This document shows positions 54,939 to 63,753 of a stretch of 64,000 bases of DNA, piece by piece; within the stretch, counting starts at the first letter, position 1, and each line of letters opens with the position of its first letter. The DNA lies in NCBI GenBank assembly GCA_018657625.1, contig JABHWU010000142.1:1-64000 (forward strand), read 5' to 3'. The position numbers and the translations under genes are program-made. The notes under the pieces were generated by a model. That model was not told the origin of the DNA. It searched no databases and saw only the letters and a list, made by a program, of their open reading frames with translations. Source of the DNA: Deltaproteobacteria bacterium. GTDB taxonomy: Bacteria; SAR324; XYD2-FULL-50-16.

Positions 54939-56297
54939 TTACTTGGCTCGCTGCTCGGCAACGGCTTTGAAAGATTCTTGGGCAATAGCGATAGTGTCTT
55001 CGATGTCCTGGTCAGTGTGCGCTGTGGACATAAATAGTCTCTCATATTGACTAGGAAATAGGTATACACCACGGTACTGCATCTCTTGGTGCCATTCTGA
55101 ATACAATTCTTCATCGACCCAATTGAGGATCTCGCGATAGTTGTAAAGTCTGTCTACTTTAGAATCATCCTTACCAAAGAATATTTGCAACAAGGGACCA
55201 ACACCTTGCCAGATGGCGTTGAATCCATTATCGCGGGCTGCGGCCACCAAACCATCAGCTAGTTTTTCACTGAGTCGAGTTAGTTCTGGATACATGGTAT
55301 CTTTGTCACGCTCGATTCGCTGCAGTACAGCATCTGCTGCTGCTAAGGTAAGCGGGGAAGCTGTGTATGTACCACCGTGATAAACCTCATTACGAGCTTC
55401 AACATCCATAAATTCGTCGGTACCACCAAAGCAGGCAACAGGAAATCCAGCACCAATGGCTTTCGCATAGGTACAAATATCCGGAGTTACCCCCCAGTAC
55501 TCTTGGGCCCCACCAGCAGCAATACGGAAACCGGTCATGACTTCATCAAAAATCAGAGCAACACCATATTTTTCGGTTAAAGCTCTTAGCTCTTGCAGAT
55601 AGCCATCACGAGGCGGTACGATGCCACAATTGGCCATGGCAGGCTCAATAAGAACGCCAGCAATCTCATGCTGTCGTTGCCTGATGGTCTGCTCAATTAT
55701 CTTGATGTCGTTGAAAGGTTGAATAATTAGTGACTCACCAAAGGCTTTAGGGATGCCGGTACTATCAGCCATCGCATTTGGGGCATTGTAGCGTCCGGAT
55801 GCCTGGATTAATGATGGGTGGACGCTATACAGATGGACATCACTCCAACCATGGTAGGCGCCTTCGAACTTGATGATCTTTTCCTTGCCTGTATAGGCAC
55901 GTGCTAATCGCATGGCAGCCATAGTTGACTCGGTACCGGAGCAAGTAAAACGAATTTTATCAACACCTGGAATTAAACGTTGCATGGCCTCGCCAACCTT
56001 GTGATCCAGTTCGTGAGGGAAACTGAAATGATACCCTTTGGTTGTGATTTGATCGACCACGGCCTTGATGATATCCTGGGGATTGTGACCGAAGATCAAT
56101 GGACCAAAGCCGAGACAGTAGTCGATATACTCGTTACCATCTACGTCCCACATACGGGAACCAGCTGTGTGATCAAGACATAGCTCAATACCGGATCTAA
56201 GCCGGGCATAAGAACTTTCACCACCAGCGATGCTTTTTTTACATCTGGAAAACATTTCGACCGATTTGGTCATATTTGGTTTTGGTGCTGCGGACAT
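54939..56297 (-). CDS. Class III aminotransferase, glutamate-1-semialdehyde aminomutase-like
   Basis: The 452-residue PLP enzyme has lysine K279 (TYAKAIGAGFPV), D251 (LIFDEVMTGFR) and the PLP-phosphate region CSGTEST. It resembles HemL but is longer and has a variant C-terminus, like transaminases and aminomutases of amine catabolism. It is divergently arranged with a TetR/BetI-like regulator, so it is likely inducible and catabolic rather than the haem-pathway enzyme. Confidence 0.88.
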   Translation of the reverse strand: MSAAPKPNMTKSVEMFSRCKKSIAGGESSYARLRSGIELCLDHTAGSRMWDVDGNEYIDYCLGFGPLIFGHNPQDIIKAVVDQITTKGYHFSFPHELDHKVGEAMQRLIPGVDKIRFTCSGTESTMAAMRLARAYTGKEKIIKFEGAYHGWSDVHLYSVHPSLIQASGRYNAPNAMADSTGIPKAFGESLIIQPFNDIKIIEQTIRQRQHEIAGVLIEPAMANCGIVPPRDGYLQELRALTEKYGVALIFDEVMTGFRIAAGGAQEYWGVTPDICTYAKAIGAGFPVACFGGTDEFMDVEARNEVYHGGTYTASPLTLAAADAVLQRIERDKDTMYPELTRLSEKLADGLVAAARDNGFNAIWQGVGPLLQIFFGKDDSKVDRLYNYREILNWVDEELYSEWHQEMQYRGVYLFPSQYERLFMSTAHTDQDIEDTIAIAQESFKAVAEQRAK

Positions 56298-56585
56298 AGG
56301 GAAACCTCATGAAAAATTGATTCTGAAAATGTTATGTGATCAACAATTACATTGAAATTTAACTTACTATATGCTCAACCAATGAAATAGTCAAGTATTT
56401 ATTTTATTAACACTAAAGCCACTGTTTAAGCTGAAATAATGGCTGGTATCTCTTTTAAAATTAAAAAAATACTATAAATGCAGATCGGTTGACTTTATAA
56501 ACACCCAGTGATATTGTATAAGACTGAAATACATGGAATCCCCATACGGTTGGTCGTTTTGATAAACTATGAACAGAAATATATA

Positions 56586-57194
56586 ATGACTTTAACTCGA
56601 CAAGAACAAAAATTAGTTACCAGACACAGGCTAATCAATACCACTATCGACACGATTACTGAGTTGGGTATTCACAAAACTACTTTTGTGGAAGTATCCC
56701 GACGGGTTGGCTTATCCCAGGGGATCATCACCTTCCATTTCAGGAATAAGAAGAACCTGCTCACAGAAACGATGAAATATTTGGAAGAAATCTATGTAAA
56801 TTCATGGCAAAAAGCGATGGAATTAGCTGGTTCAGATTCCAGAGATAAAATGGTCGCAATCATTCACTCATTATTGGAACCGAATGTGACCAACTTTCGT
56901 TATATCTCTGTTTGGGTCGCTTTTTGGGGAGAACCGCAATGGCGTCAGGTTTATGACGACATTGCCAAAGAAACAGATCAAGAACTGGTCACGGCTGTAG
57001 AGGAACTATGCCTTCAATTACAAAAGCAGTGTGGATCAGACAGTAAAGAGAAGTCCCATTTTGCAGCCAGGGGAATTTGCGATTTTATCGATGCAGGTTT
57101 CATTAGGCTCCTTTCTGATCCTGCCTCCTTTGATCACCAAAGTAAGATCAACTGGTGTTTGTCATTCCTGGATATGTGCTTTCCTGCCCAGTAA
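56586..57194 (+). CDS. TetR family regulator, BetI-like
   Basis: The product has about 202 residues from the ATG at 56586; an upstream in-frame start at 56508 is weaker. The N-terminal HTH (HRLINTTIDTITELGIHKTT then FVEVSRRVGLSQGIITFHFR) and C-terminal domain (YISVWVAFWGEPQWRQVYDD) match the choline-sensing repressor BetI and its relatives. It faces away from the aminotransferase gene, with a 288-base shared control region. Confidence 0.88.
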   Translation: MTLTRQEQKLVTRHRLINTTIDTITELGIHKTTFVEVSRRVGLSQGIITFHFRNKKNLLTETMKYLEEIYVNSWQKAMELAGSDSRDKMVAIIHSLLEPNVTNFRYISVWVAFWGEPQWRQVYDDIAKETDQELVTAVEELCLQLQKQCGSDSKEKSHFAARGICDFIDAGFIRLLSDPASFDHQSKINWCLSFLDMCFPAQ

Positions 57195-57635
57195 ACAGAA
57201 ATCCTGACCCAGACCACTAGGCGGCAATATCATCGGTTGTTCTTAGTTAGCGCACTTGAATACTCTGGTCATATTATTGAAGGTAGAAAGTTGTAGTTAT
57301 GTGATTGATATATTTATCTATAGTAAATTATTTAAAACAAAATGTCAATGTATAATATATAATATCAATATATTAACTGTATATATGAGGGAACATACAA
57401 TTAGATTCTAATAGTCCGACAGGCTGCTAGCAATAGGAATCACCTACCCTACGTTACGGAGCGGCTATTCAAACTGAAACGCTTTATGAAGTAGACGAAT
57501 AGTGGAGATAGCGGGGAATTTAACACCTATCTTAAATAGGTAAAATTTGGTCACTATGCCCACCATTAGTTCTGATTTGACAGTTAATTCTAGATCATTT
57601 GCCTACCAGAATTACTTTTATTTTAAATTTACATT
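57195..57635. other. Intergenic, no gene supported
   Basis: Contains a strongly AT-rich run near 57340-57390 and otherwise nothing recognisable. Confidence 0.4.
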
Positions 57636-58046
57636 TTACTCGAGCCAATTTTCTACCGCTATTCCTTGAACTCGTTTAAATTCTCTAATATTGGCTGTCA
57701 CCAAAGTTAGGCCATATGTTATGGCTTGAGCTGCAATCAGCATGTCGTTAGGGCCGATTGGTGTTCCTGATTTTTCCAAATTTGATCTTAGAACCGCATA
57801 TTGTCTGTCGGTAGGTTCCTTAAATGGAATAATTTCAATAGCTGAAAGAATTGCTTCCAATTGACTACGTAATTTTTTGGATCCTTTTTTCTCAACACCA
57901 AAGTGTAGTTCACTGGATACAATGATGCTTGTGCATATAGCTTCTTCTCCTATAGTAGCAATCCTATCTCTGATGATACCATGGGGATTTCTCATCAGTT
58001 CAGAAATAATGTTTGTATCTAACAAGTATTGGAGATTCGCGTTCAT
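57636..58046 (-). CDS. vapC: VapC family PIN-domain toxin
   Basis: The 136-residue PIN nuclease has acidic residues D10 (LLDTNIISEL), E46 (SSELHFGV) and D101 (GPNDMLIAA), with N119 (VTANIREF). It is an RNase toxin, probably cleaving tRNA or rRNA, held in check by the antitoxin encoded 4 bases overlapping upstream. Confidence 0.94.
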   Translation of the reverse strand: MNANLQYLLDTNIISELMRNPHGIIRDRIATIGEEAICTSIIVSSELHFGVEKKGSKKLRSQLEAILSAIEIIPFKEPTDRQYAVLRSNLEKSGTPIGPNDMLIAAQAITYGLTLVTANIREFKRVQGIAVENWLE

Positions 58047-58288
58047 ATGTTGATATCATCTAATGGTAAGAGTGATTCATCAACATCTGGAAATGTTTCT
58101 TTGATGGGCTCTAGACTCATTAAAATATTTAAGAGTCCATCCTTTTTAACTGGTTCTAAAACCAATTTATTACCCTCTTTGCGAATAATGGCTTCGTCAC
58201 AATCCATTTCAAAATCCTTTGGTATCCTGACAGCCTGATTTCGACCGTTGCGAAATAAACGCACGTGTTGTTGATGTGAAGTAATCAT
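58043..58288 (-). CDS. vapB: VapB antitoxin, AbrB/SpoVT type
   Basis: The 81-residue protein has the swapped-hairpin DNA-binding start (VRLFRNGRNQAVRIPKDF) and a C-terminal acidic tail that would bind VapC. It overlaps vapC by 4 bases, has a ggaggga ribosome site, and lies just downstream of a perfect palindrome. Confidence 0.93.
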   Translation of the reverse strand: MITSHQQHVRLFRNGRNQAVRIPKDFEMDCDEAIIRKEGNKLVLEPVKKDGLLNILMSLEPIKETFPDVDESLLPLDDINI

Positions 58289-58301
58289 TTTCCCTCCTTA
58301 A

Positions 58302-58333
58302 TGATTGGCCTATGTATTAGCATAGGCCAATCA
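58302..58333. promoter_or_regulatory. VapBC operator palindrome
   Basis: A perfect 13-bp inverted repeat (tgattggcctatg / cataggccaatca) with a 6-base spacer lies 14 bases upstream of vapB, where autoregulating VapBC complexes bind. Confidence 0.75.
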
Positions 58334-58844
58334 GATTTTTATTGTCAAGGATTGTGAAGTATTAGAATTTTCTAATTAACCGAAAATCCCACCAGCAATA
58401 AAAATATTATCTTTTCAATTCTTTTGTTAATGGGCTAACGATACAAAAGTGTTTCAAATCCCAGTCCCAAAAAGCCCACTTCCTAATTATCCCAAAGGAA
58501 ATCCCAATCAGTAAGTGGTCATTGGAAATTCCTACAAAGATTTCACAAAACAACAAACTAGCTAGCTATGATATGGATGAGTTAGTGTGAGTGATGTAGT
58601 TGATATGAAATGTATAAAGGGATTTTGGTGGAGGCGGTAAATTTGACCCCTTGATACACGACATCTTTCTTCGACTTCATCCAGCATACTGATAGGGGTA
58701 GCTTATTTGAAAATGGCATAATCAATGAAAATTAAAAAAAGTACTCATTATTTAACCACAATATCTTCATATTTTCTTCATTATTATTGCCTACCTTAAA
58801 ATCAACCAAACAAATTAATTTTAACACTAAACAAAGAGGTAGTT
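58334..58844. other. Intergenic, no gene seen
   Basis: About 500 bases without a supported gene; it should hold the promoter for the DUF1104-like gene at its right end. Confidence 0.4.
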
Positions 58845-59243
58845 ATGAAAAAGAGAATGAGAAAAAGTTTGAAGGTGATGGCGATGGTAATGGTTTCCGG
58901 TTTGATGAGTATTCAAGTTTTTGCCGCTGATTTTTCTGATAAAAGCCTGGAGGAGTTAATTGCCATCAGAGGAACGCTCAGAAGTGCTTCTGTTCAGGAA
59001 CGAAATGATTTCAGACAGGAATGGCAAAGTCGATTGAATGCTATGACACCCGATGAAAGAGTCAAATATCTGGGTCCTCCTGCCAATGCCTTACGTGATG
59101 GCCAGGGTTATGGAAAAAAAGGAAATCAAAGAATGGGTAAAGGCTATGGTCAAGGAAATGGGCAAGGTCAGGGAAATCAAAACGGTAAAAGCAAAGGAAA
59201 AGGTAATGGTAAGGGCAGAGGCATGGGAAATGGACAAGGCTAG
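58845..59243 (+). CDS. DUF1104-like exported protein with Gly/Lys/Gln-rich tail
   Basis: The 132-residue protein has a signal peptide (1-27, ending QVFAAD). A short DUF1104-like domain (DFSDKSLEELIAIRGTLRSA to RVKYLG) is followed by a tail from about residue 88 made of degenerate Gly-Lys and Gly-Gln repeats (GKGYGQGNGQGQGNQNGKSK). The DNA of the tail is G/A-rich and repetitive, prone to slippage. It is periplasmic or secreted and positively charged; role unknown. Confidence 0.75.
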   Translation: MKKRMRKSLKVMAMVMVSGLMSIQVFAADFSDKSLEELIAIRGTLRSASVQERNDFRQEWQSRLNAMTPDERVKYLGPPANALRDGQGYGKKGNQRMGKGYGQGNGQGQGNQNGKSKGKGNGKGRGMGNGQG

Positions 59244-59262
59244 AATCAATAAATAATTTTGT

Positions 59263-59290
59263 AGCAGGTTTGGAAAGTCCCGGACCTGCT
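59263..59290 (+). terminator. Possible hairpin after DUF1104-like gene
   Basis: An 11-bp stem with two G-T pairs (agcaggtttgg / ccggacctgct) lies 20 bases after the stop. No T-run follows. Confidence 0.45.
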
Positions 59291-59393
59291 CAATTACATG
59301 TGTGAATTACCTTTTGATTTTTCAGTCTGATTGTACCGTTAAAACTTTTACCAAAAAACTGTATCTTTGAAATTACAGTAAAAAAAATCAAGG

Positions 59394-59876
59394 TTACATT
59401 TTTTTCCAGGTCGTGGTAAAAATCTCAGGAATTACACCGGATAATATTTCTTCTTTGGTCATTGTATTTTGACTCAATACTCTATTCGTGGGTGAAAACT
59501 TTTTAACCAAAAATGAGTTCTTCCCCTGATAAGAAACATACAGTCCTGTCTTTTGACTCCAAATAGTTTGTGATTGACGCATCACATCATTCAGGCGATC
59601 AGCCAGTTTACTCTTTTGTTGATCAGTGACCACTCTGTGGCTGCTTGAGTTTGAGGAATTGGTTCTCTTGCTCCTGATCCGTCGGGGTGATTCACCCACT
59701 GTGGATTCATCTTGTTTTTCCTTTCGATGAACACGAATAATTTCAGTATAAACCGGTTTACCATCCTTAAAAACAATATGTTTCACATCACCGTTTTTAC
59801 CCCTGGATTCACTCTTTTTCCCACTCTTGAGATAGACTGTATCACTAGAATTATAGAAACCTGAAACTTGAGACAT
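59394..59876 (-). CDS. Hypothetical protein
   Basis: The product has 160 residues from the ATG at 59876, which has a ggag site; an upstream start at 59888 is less likely. It begins MSQVSGFYNSSDTVYLKSGK and has a Ser/Arg/Lys-rich middle (about 65-95). No signal peptide or known family is seen. Confidence 0.5.
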   Translation of the reverse strand: MSQVSGFYNSSDTVYLKSGKKSESRGKNGDVKHIVFKDGKPVYTEIIRVHRKEKQDESTVGESPRRIRSKRTNSSNSSSHRVVTDQQKSKLADRLNDVMRQSQTIWSQKTGLYVSYQGKNSFLVKKFSPTNRVLSQNTMTKEEILSGVIPEIFTTTWKKM

Positions 59877-59888
59877 GATTTTCTCCAT

Positions 59889-60373
59889 AATAAATGGTTA
59901 CAAAGGCAGTCGAACCTATCCGATCATCTAAATGCATAAACTGCCCCATGACCGCAAACTTCAATCCGTTTTTTATCTGCGTGATACGATTTTTCAAAAA
60001 ACTGAAATCCAATATAAATTTCAAGCTCTTCCGGCTATCATTCTATGCCTTAATTGGGCGAATCATAATCTCTTAACGCATTATCTGCTTAATCACATTT
60101 TAAAGAAATAGTCGTCGAATACTTAACGTTCCATAGCATTAAATGGGTATGAAGCTTCTGTCAATGATACTGATAGATTTAAAAAAACCTTTTTCTATTC
60201 ATTAACCAAAAGTATATCTTTTCTAAAAAAGGGAACTAATATATTATGAATTTAGGTTTTTTGTTTTGATTGATTTAATTTTTTCATTATTTTACTTTAC
60301 AGGAAGCATATAGAATATCATTTTTCATCTTTAAAATAGTAAAGGTATTTCTATCTTCAATGGGAGTTATTCT
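59889..60373. other. Divergent intergenic, no gene supported
   Basis: The region between divergently transcribed genes is AT-rich at its right end. A short plus-strand frame at 59894-60076 lacks a ribosome site and family match. Confidence 0.4.
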
Positions 60374-61615
60374 ATGAAACTGGATATCAATTTTATCAGA
60401 GAACAATACGCAGTTTTCAGAGACGCTGATTCAGCTGAATGGGCTTTTTTTGAAAATGCCGGTGGTTCTTATATCCCGGATCAGGTTCTGAAACGTTTTT
60501 TCAATTTTCTGGAATATACAAAAGTCCAACCGTACGGTTTATTTCCTTCTTCAAAAGAGGCAGGAACTGCTATGGATGCTGGGTATCAATGCATTGCTGA
60601 TTTAATTAATGCTGATGGTGATGATCTAACCATTGGACCTTCCACTACTTTAAATTTATACGTATTGGCTCAGGCTTTCCGCCCATCTTTAAAAGATGGA
60701 GATGAAATTATTGTAACTAATCAGGATCATGAGGCAAACATAGGCAATTGGCGGCGACTTAGTGAATTTGGTATCGTAACGAAAGAATGGCAGGTTGATC
60801 CGCAAAATGGTGAATTGAATATTGACGATTTAAAATTATTAATTTCTGATCGGACACGTTTGGTCTGCTTTAATCTGTGTTCAAATATCGTAGGCACCCT
60901 GAATGATGTAAAAGCAATTACTAAACTGGCGCATCAATTTAACGCACTTGCCATCGCTGATGGTGTAGCGTTTGCGCCCCATCAAATCCCTGATGTCAAT
61001 GAATTGGATGTGGATGTTTATTTACACAGTACTTATAAAACATTTGGAACACATTTAGGTGTGATGTGGATTAAACAATCTGTAATGCCCAAATTATATC
61101 CCCAGGGACACTATTTTAACGCCGATAAACCCCACTATAATATGAATCCCACCGGGCCTTTACACGCAGAAATTGCGGCCCTGGCAGGCATTGGGGATTA
61201 TTACGATACAATTTACGAACACCAGTATGGATCAACCAAACTGAATCGTCACGATAGAGCAGCCAAGGTTTTTGAATTATTTGTAAATCATGAAAGACGG
61301 TTAAGTAATTTGTTATTGTATACCTTAAAGAACATTCCAAATGTAAGAATTCTTGGACAATCTGAAGCAACATCAGGAACAAGATCCGGAACAATATCTT
61401 TTATTCCCGAAGGTATTAAGTCCAGCGAAGTCGTTAAAAAGTTACTGGAAAATCAAATTGCTGTTCGCAATGGTCATTTTTATGTTGTCCGCCTTATTGA
61501 AGCACTAGGAATTAAAGATCCTGATGAAGGTGTGGTACGGATAAGTCTAGTTCACTACAATACCGAAGCAGAAATTAACCGCCTTTGCCAGGGACTTAAA
61601 AATATATTCACCTAA
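60374..61615 (+). CDS. Class V aminotransferase / cysteine desulfurase-like
   Basis: The 413-residue PLP enzyme has lysine K222 (HSTYKTFGTH), D196 (AIADGVAFAPHQ) and H119 (QDHEANIGNW). The length and the start FRDADSAEWAFFENAGGSYI match the cysteine-desulfurase-like VC1184 subgroup, whose substrate is not settled. There is no partner scaffold (SufE/IscU) nearby. Confidence 0.9.
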   Translation: MKLDINFIREQYAVFRDADSAEWAFFENAGGSYIPDQVLKRFFNFLEYTKVQPYGLFPSSKEAGTAMDAGYQCIADLINADGDDLTIGPSTTLNLYVLAQAFRPSLKDGDEIIVTNQDHEANIGNWRRLSEFGIVTKEWQVDPQNGELNIDDLKLLISDRTRLVCFNLCSNIVGTLNDVKAITKLAHQFNALAIADGVAFAPHQIPDVNELDVDVYLHSTYKTFGTHLGVMWIKQSVMPKLYPQGHYFNADKPHYNMNPTGPLHAEIAALAGIGDYYDTIYEHQYGSTKLNRHDRAAKVFELFVNHERRLSNLLLYTLKNIPNVRILGQSEATSGTRSGTISFIPEGIKSSEVVKKLLENQIAVRNGHFYVVRLIEALGIKDPDEGVVRISLVHYNTEAEINRLCQGLKNIFT

Positions 61616-61836
61616 CTCACGATTTATTTCCAGCTTTGGTTTTTAGTCACTATTCAATATCCCGAGGCCGACGTTTAATCCTTGGTTTTTGTGGTAAATC
61701 AAAACCTAAGTAACTATCTGCCATTAGAAGCACTTTTATTAAACCCATGGTAATATTAATTCCAAACGACGACTTTCGATTATCCTTGAAGTGCTTAAGC
61801 AGATCACAGGAGTACGGTTCTCTTTAACCAGCCGTT
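61616..61836. other. Intergenic with a possible minus-strand micro-ORF
   Basis: On the minus strand a frame from an ATG at 61748 to a stop at 61650 (32 codons, ending KPRIKRRPRDIE) continues open upstream to 61823 without a start. It may be worn coding sequence. Confidence 0.3.
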
Positions 61837-62391
61837 TTACTCGGTGGTAAATACGCGCATTCTATCATAATCCAAAATATCAAATTGGTGCTTCACTTTC
61901 TGAATCCTTTGCTTCTTAGATATTGAAGGATTTGATTTTTTAGGTTCTGAAATCCGGTAATTTTTTACAATAACAGCATCTTCAAGCGTAATTCCAATTC
62001 TATTCTTACCCTGTCGTTGGTCCCAGTAAACCGTCGAGTTGGCGAGTCGGGCATACCAATTTGAACGGGCAAGTAATTTATGCGAATAGCGGATCATTCC
62101 TTTCATTCGCTGACAAACCGCTTCCGGATACCAACTCCACTCTTCATCGTCCTCGATCGAGTCTTCAAGTTCCTCTGAAATTTCTTCCTGATCTTCCAGC
62201 ATCGCTTCCATTTTTATTCTTCTTAATCGCCCTCCAAATCTTATTAGATTCTGAACGGAAATCCACGTACCCATTAAACACTGAAATTCCACCCTGAATA
62301 AACCTAATCCCTCCTCAAAAACTTCCAATTCAGGCAGGTCTTCCTGATTAGATCCAAAAACAGAAAAAGCGCTTAAATCATCCATTTTCAA
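61837..62391 (-). CDS. Hypothetical acidic/basic soluble protein
   Basis: The 184-residue protein has an acidic patch (about 63-85, EEISEELEDSIEDDEEW) and a basic C-terminus. No known domain is recognised. It lies between a helicase relic and a gap. Confidence 0.5.
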   Translation of the reverse strand: MKMDDLSAFSVFGSNQEDLPELEVFEEGLGLFRVEFQCLMGTWISVQNLIRFGGRLRRIKMEAMLEDQEEISEELEDSIEDDEEWSWYPEAVCQRMKGMIRYSHKLLARSNWYARLANSTVYWDQRQGKNRIGITLEDAVIVKNYRISEPKKSNPSISKKQRIQKVKHQFDILDYDRMRVFTTE

Positions 62392-62448
62392 CTTGAAATA
62401 ATTCCAGAGTATCTAAATGACAATAACTTAAGCGAACGGTAATGGAAC

Positions 62449-62688
62449 TTAGATTGTTTTGATAACTATTCTGCCTCTGATTTTTAAATCAAAATCACCG
62501 CCTTCAACCAGATAACTCAAAAAAACTTCACTCTGATAATTGTCTTCTTTCCTGGAATCTTGTATTTTTTGGTGGGCCTTAATAGCCTTCACCAGGTCAG
62601 GAACACTACCCACACTCAGTTCCAGATTACCGGACCGGAGTGTAAACTCTACCAAAGATTTAACTGAGATATTAATAACAGGTTTCAA
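62449..62688 (-). pseudogene. N-terminal fragment of a DEAD_2/PD-(D/E)XK-type helicase-nuclease
   Basis: The 79-codon frame (ISVKSLVEFTLRSGNLELSV, then AIKAHQKIQDSR and the YQSEVFLSYLVEG/IRGRIV segment) resembles the first 80 residues of large ATP-dependent DNA helicases of the DinG/Rad3-like group. It then stops. Nothing downstream continues it, so this is probably a truncated remnant. A small free-standing protein is the alternative. Confidence 0.45.
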
Positions 62689-62887
62689 TTGACTATAAAA
62701 TCCAAGATATTGACAAGAACAATAACGAACAAATGTTCAATATTTACATATTACATAATAATTGTAAACCCGGATTAGAATAAAATTAACTGTATTGCCT
62801 CTTGCTGTCTTTCTGAGCCTGCGAAGAATCTCTATCTAAGAGCGATAAGATCCTTCCTCGTACCTCGTCAGGATGACAGGACAAATC

Positions 62888-62982
62888 AAGTTCATAGCCA
62901 ACATTTCACAGATTAATCTGTGTAAAAACTGTTAATGAACTTGAATTATTAGCATATAATTACAATGGATTACAAAAACCGT
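62888..62982 (+). repeat. Imperfect direct repeat, copy 1
   Basis: About 95 bases from aagttcat to accgt are repeated with divergence at 63080-63175 (shared cores ttaatgaacttgaatt and taattacaat). The upstream stretch 62800-62880 is a gatccttcctcgtacctcgt-type dispersed sequence. Confidence 0.5.
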
Positions 62983-63070
62983 AGGATGGGCCTGCACTGA
63001 ATTGCGAGACTCGCAGCAAGAACACGCCCATCTTTTTCAGCGTGGGTAAAAAAAACTGCCCACCCTACAG
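62981..63070. repeat. Inverted-repeat unit (gtaggatgggc/gcccaccctac)
   Basis: Near-perfect 11-base arms lie at the two ends of a 90-base unit, of a kind seen scattered in many genomes. It sits between the two direct repeats. Confidence 0.5.
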
Positions 63071-63079
63071 ATTCAGACA

Positions 63080-63175
63080 AGTTCATTGCTAACATCTTAT
63101 CGGGCACCGATTTGGGTAACTATTAATGAACTTGAATTTATAAATAATAATTACAATAAGTTACGAAAATCCGTG
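63080..63175 (+). repeat. Imperfect direct repeat, copy 2
   Basis: Partner of 62888-62982. The whole 62.7-63.35 kb interval is repeat-rich with no supported gene. Confidence 0.5.
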
Positions 63176-63181
63176 TGGTCT

Positions 63182-63244
63182 GTGTGGTCCGTGGTCGCCT
63201 TTCTTTTCTGCTTTGAGAAAAAACTTCTTAACCACGGACCACAC
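63182..63244. repeat. Inverted repeat (gtgtggtccgtggt/accacggaccacac)
   Basis: Perfect 14-base arms with a 35-base loop. The core gtggtccgtggt also occurs near 21085, so this is another dispersed repeat. Confidence 0.6.
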
Positions 63245-63357
63245 GGTCCACACTGAAAAGGCGTGATTCATGATTTTTTGTGAACGCTGTGTTCTCTGCG
63301 ACTTGTTTTAATGCAGATAAACCGTAGGTAGGGTCAGCAATTGTAGTTCTATCCTTA

Positions 63358-63753
63358 ATGATGTCGAATATTTTAAGGTTACGGTGGATTAATATGGTCG
63401 GGGGGATTATTTTCACCTTTTATGGTTATCTGATAGGAGCCATTCCGGTTTTTGTCTTAAATGGGATGATTGTGCTTATTGATATTTATTATATTGTGGA
63501 AATCTATCGGGCACAGGATACATTTAGCCTGATGGAAACTAAACCAGCGGATTGGTTTTTATATATTTCGCCCTCTTACCGGGATTATAAAAATGCCTAT
63601 TATTTGATAACAACCCGTAAACAAAAATTTTCCTTAGAAGGAATTCGTCACCTGGAAACTGAAAGTTCGATCATTAGGCACCAAAGGTATTTAAAGAAAA
63701 TTGGATTCAAACAAAATGTTAAGCAACCTACAAAATTTAATAAATCCCTTTAA
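63358..63753 (+). CDS. Small membrane protein, YgjV-like N-terminus
   Basis: The 131-residue protein has two N-terminal membrane helices (about 12-48) in the pattern LRWINMVGGIIFTFYGYLIG, AIPVFVLNGMIVLIDIYYIV, shared with small YgjV-like membrane proteins. The cytoplasmic tail is basic and unfamiliar. It converges with the helicase gene, overlapping its end by 4 bases. Confidence 0.6.
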   Translation: MMSNILRLRWINMVGGIIFTFYGYLIGAIPVFVLNGMIVLIDIYYIVEIYRAQDTFSLMETKPADWFLYISPSYRDYKNAYYLITTRKQKFSLEGIRHLETESSIIRHQRYLKKIGFKQNVKQPTKFNKSL

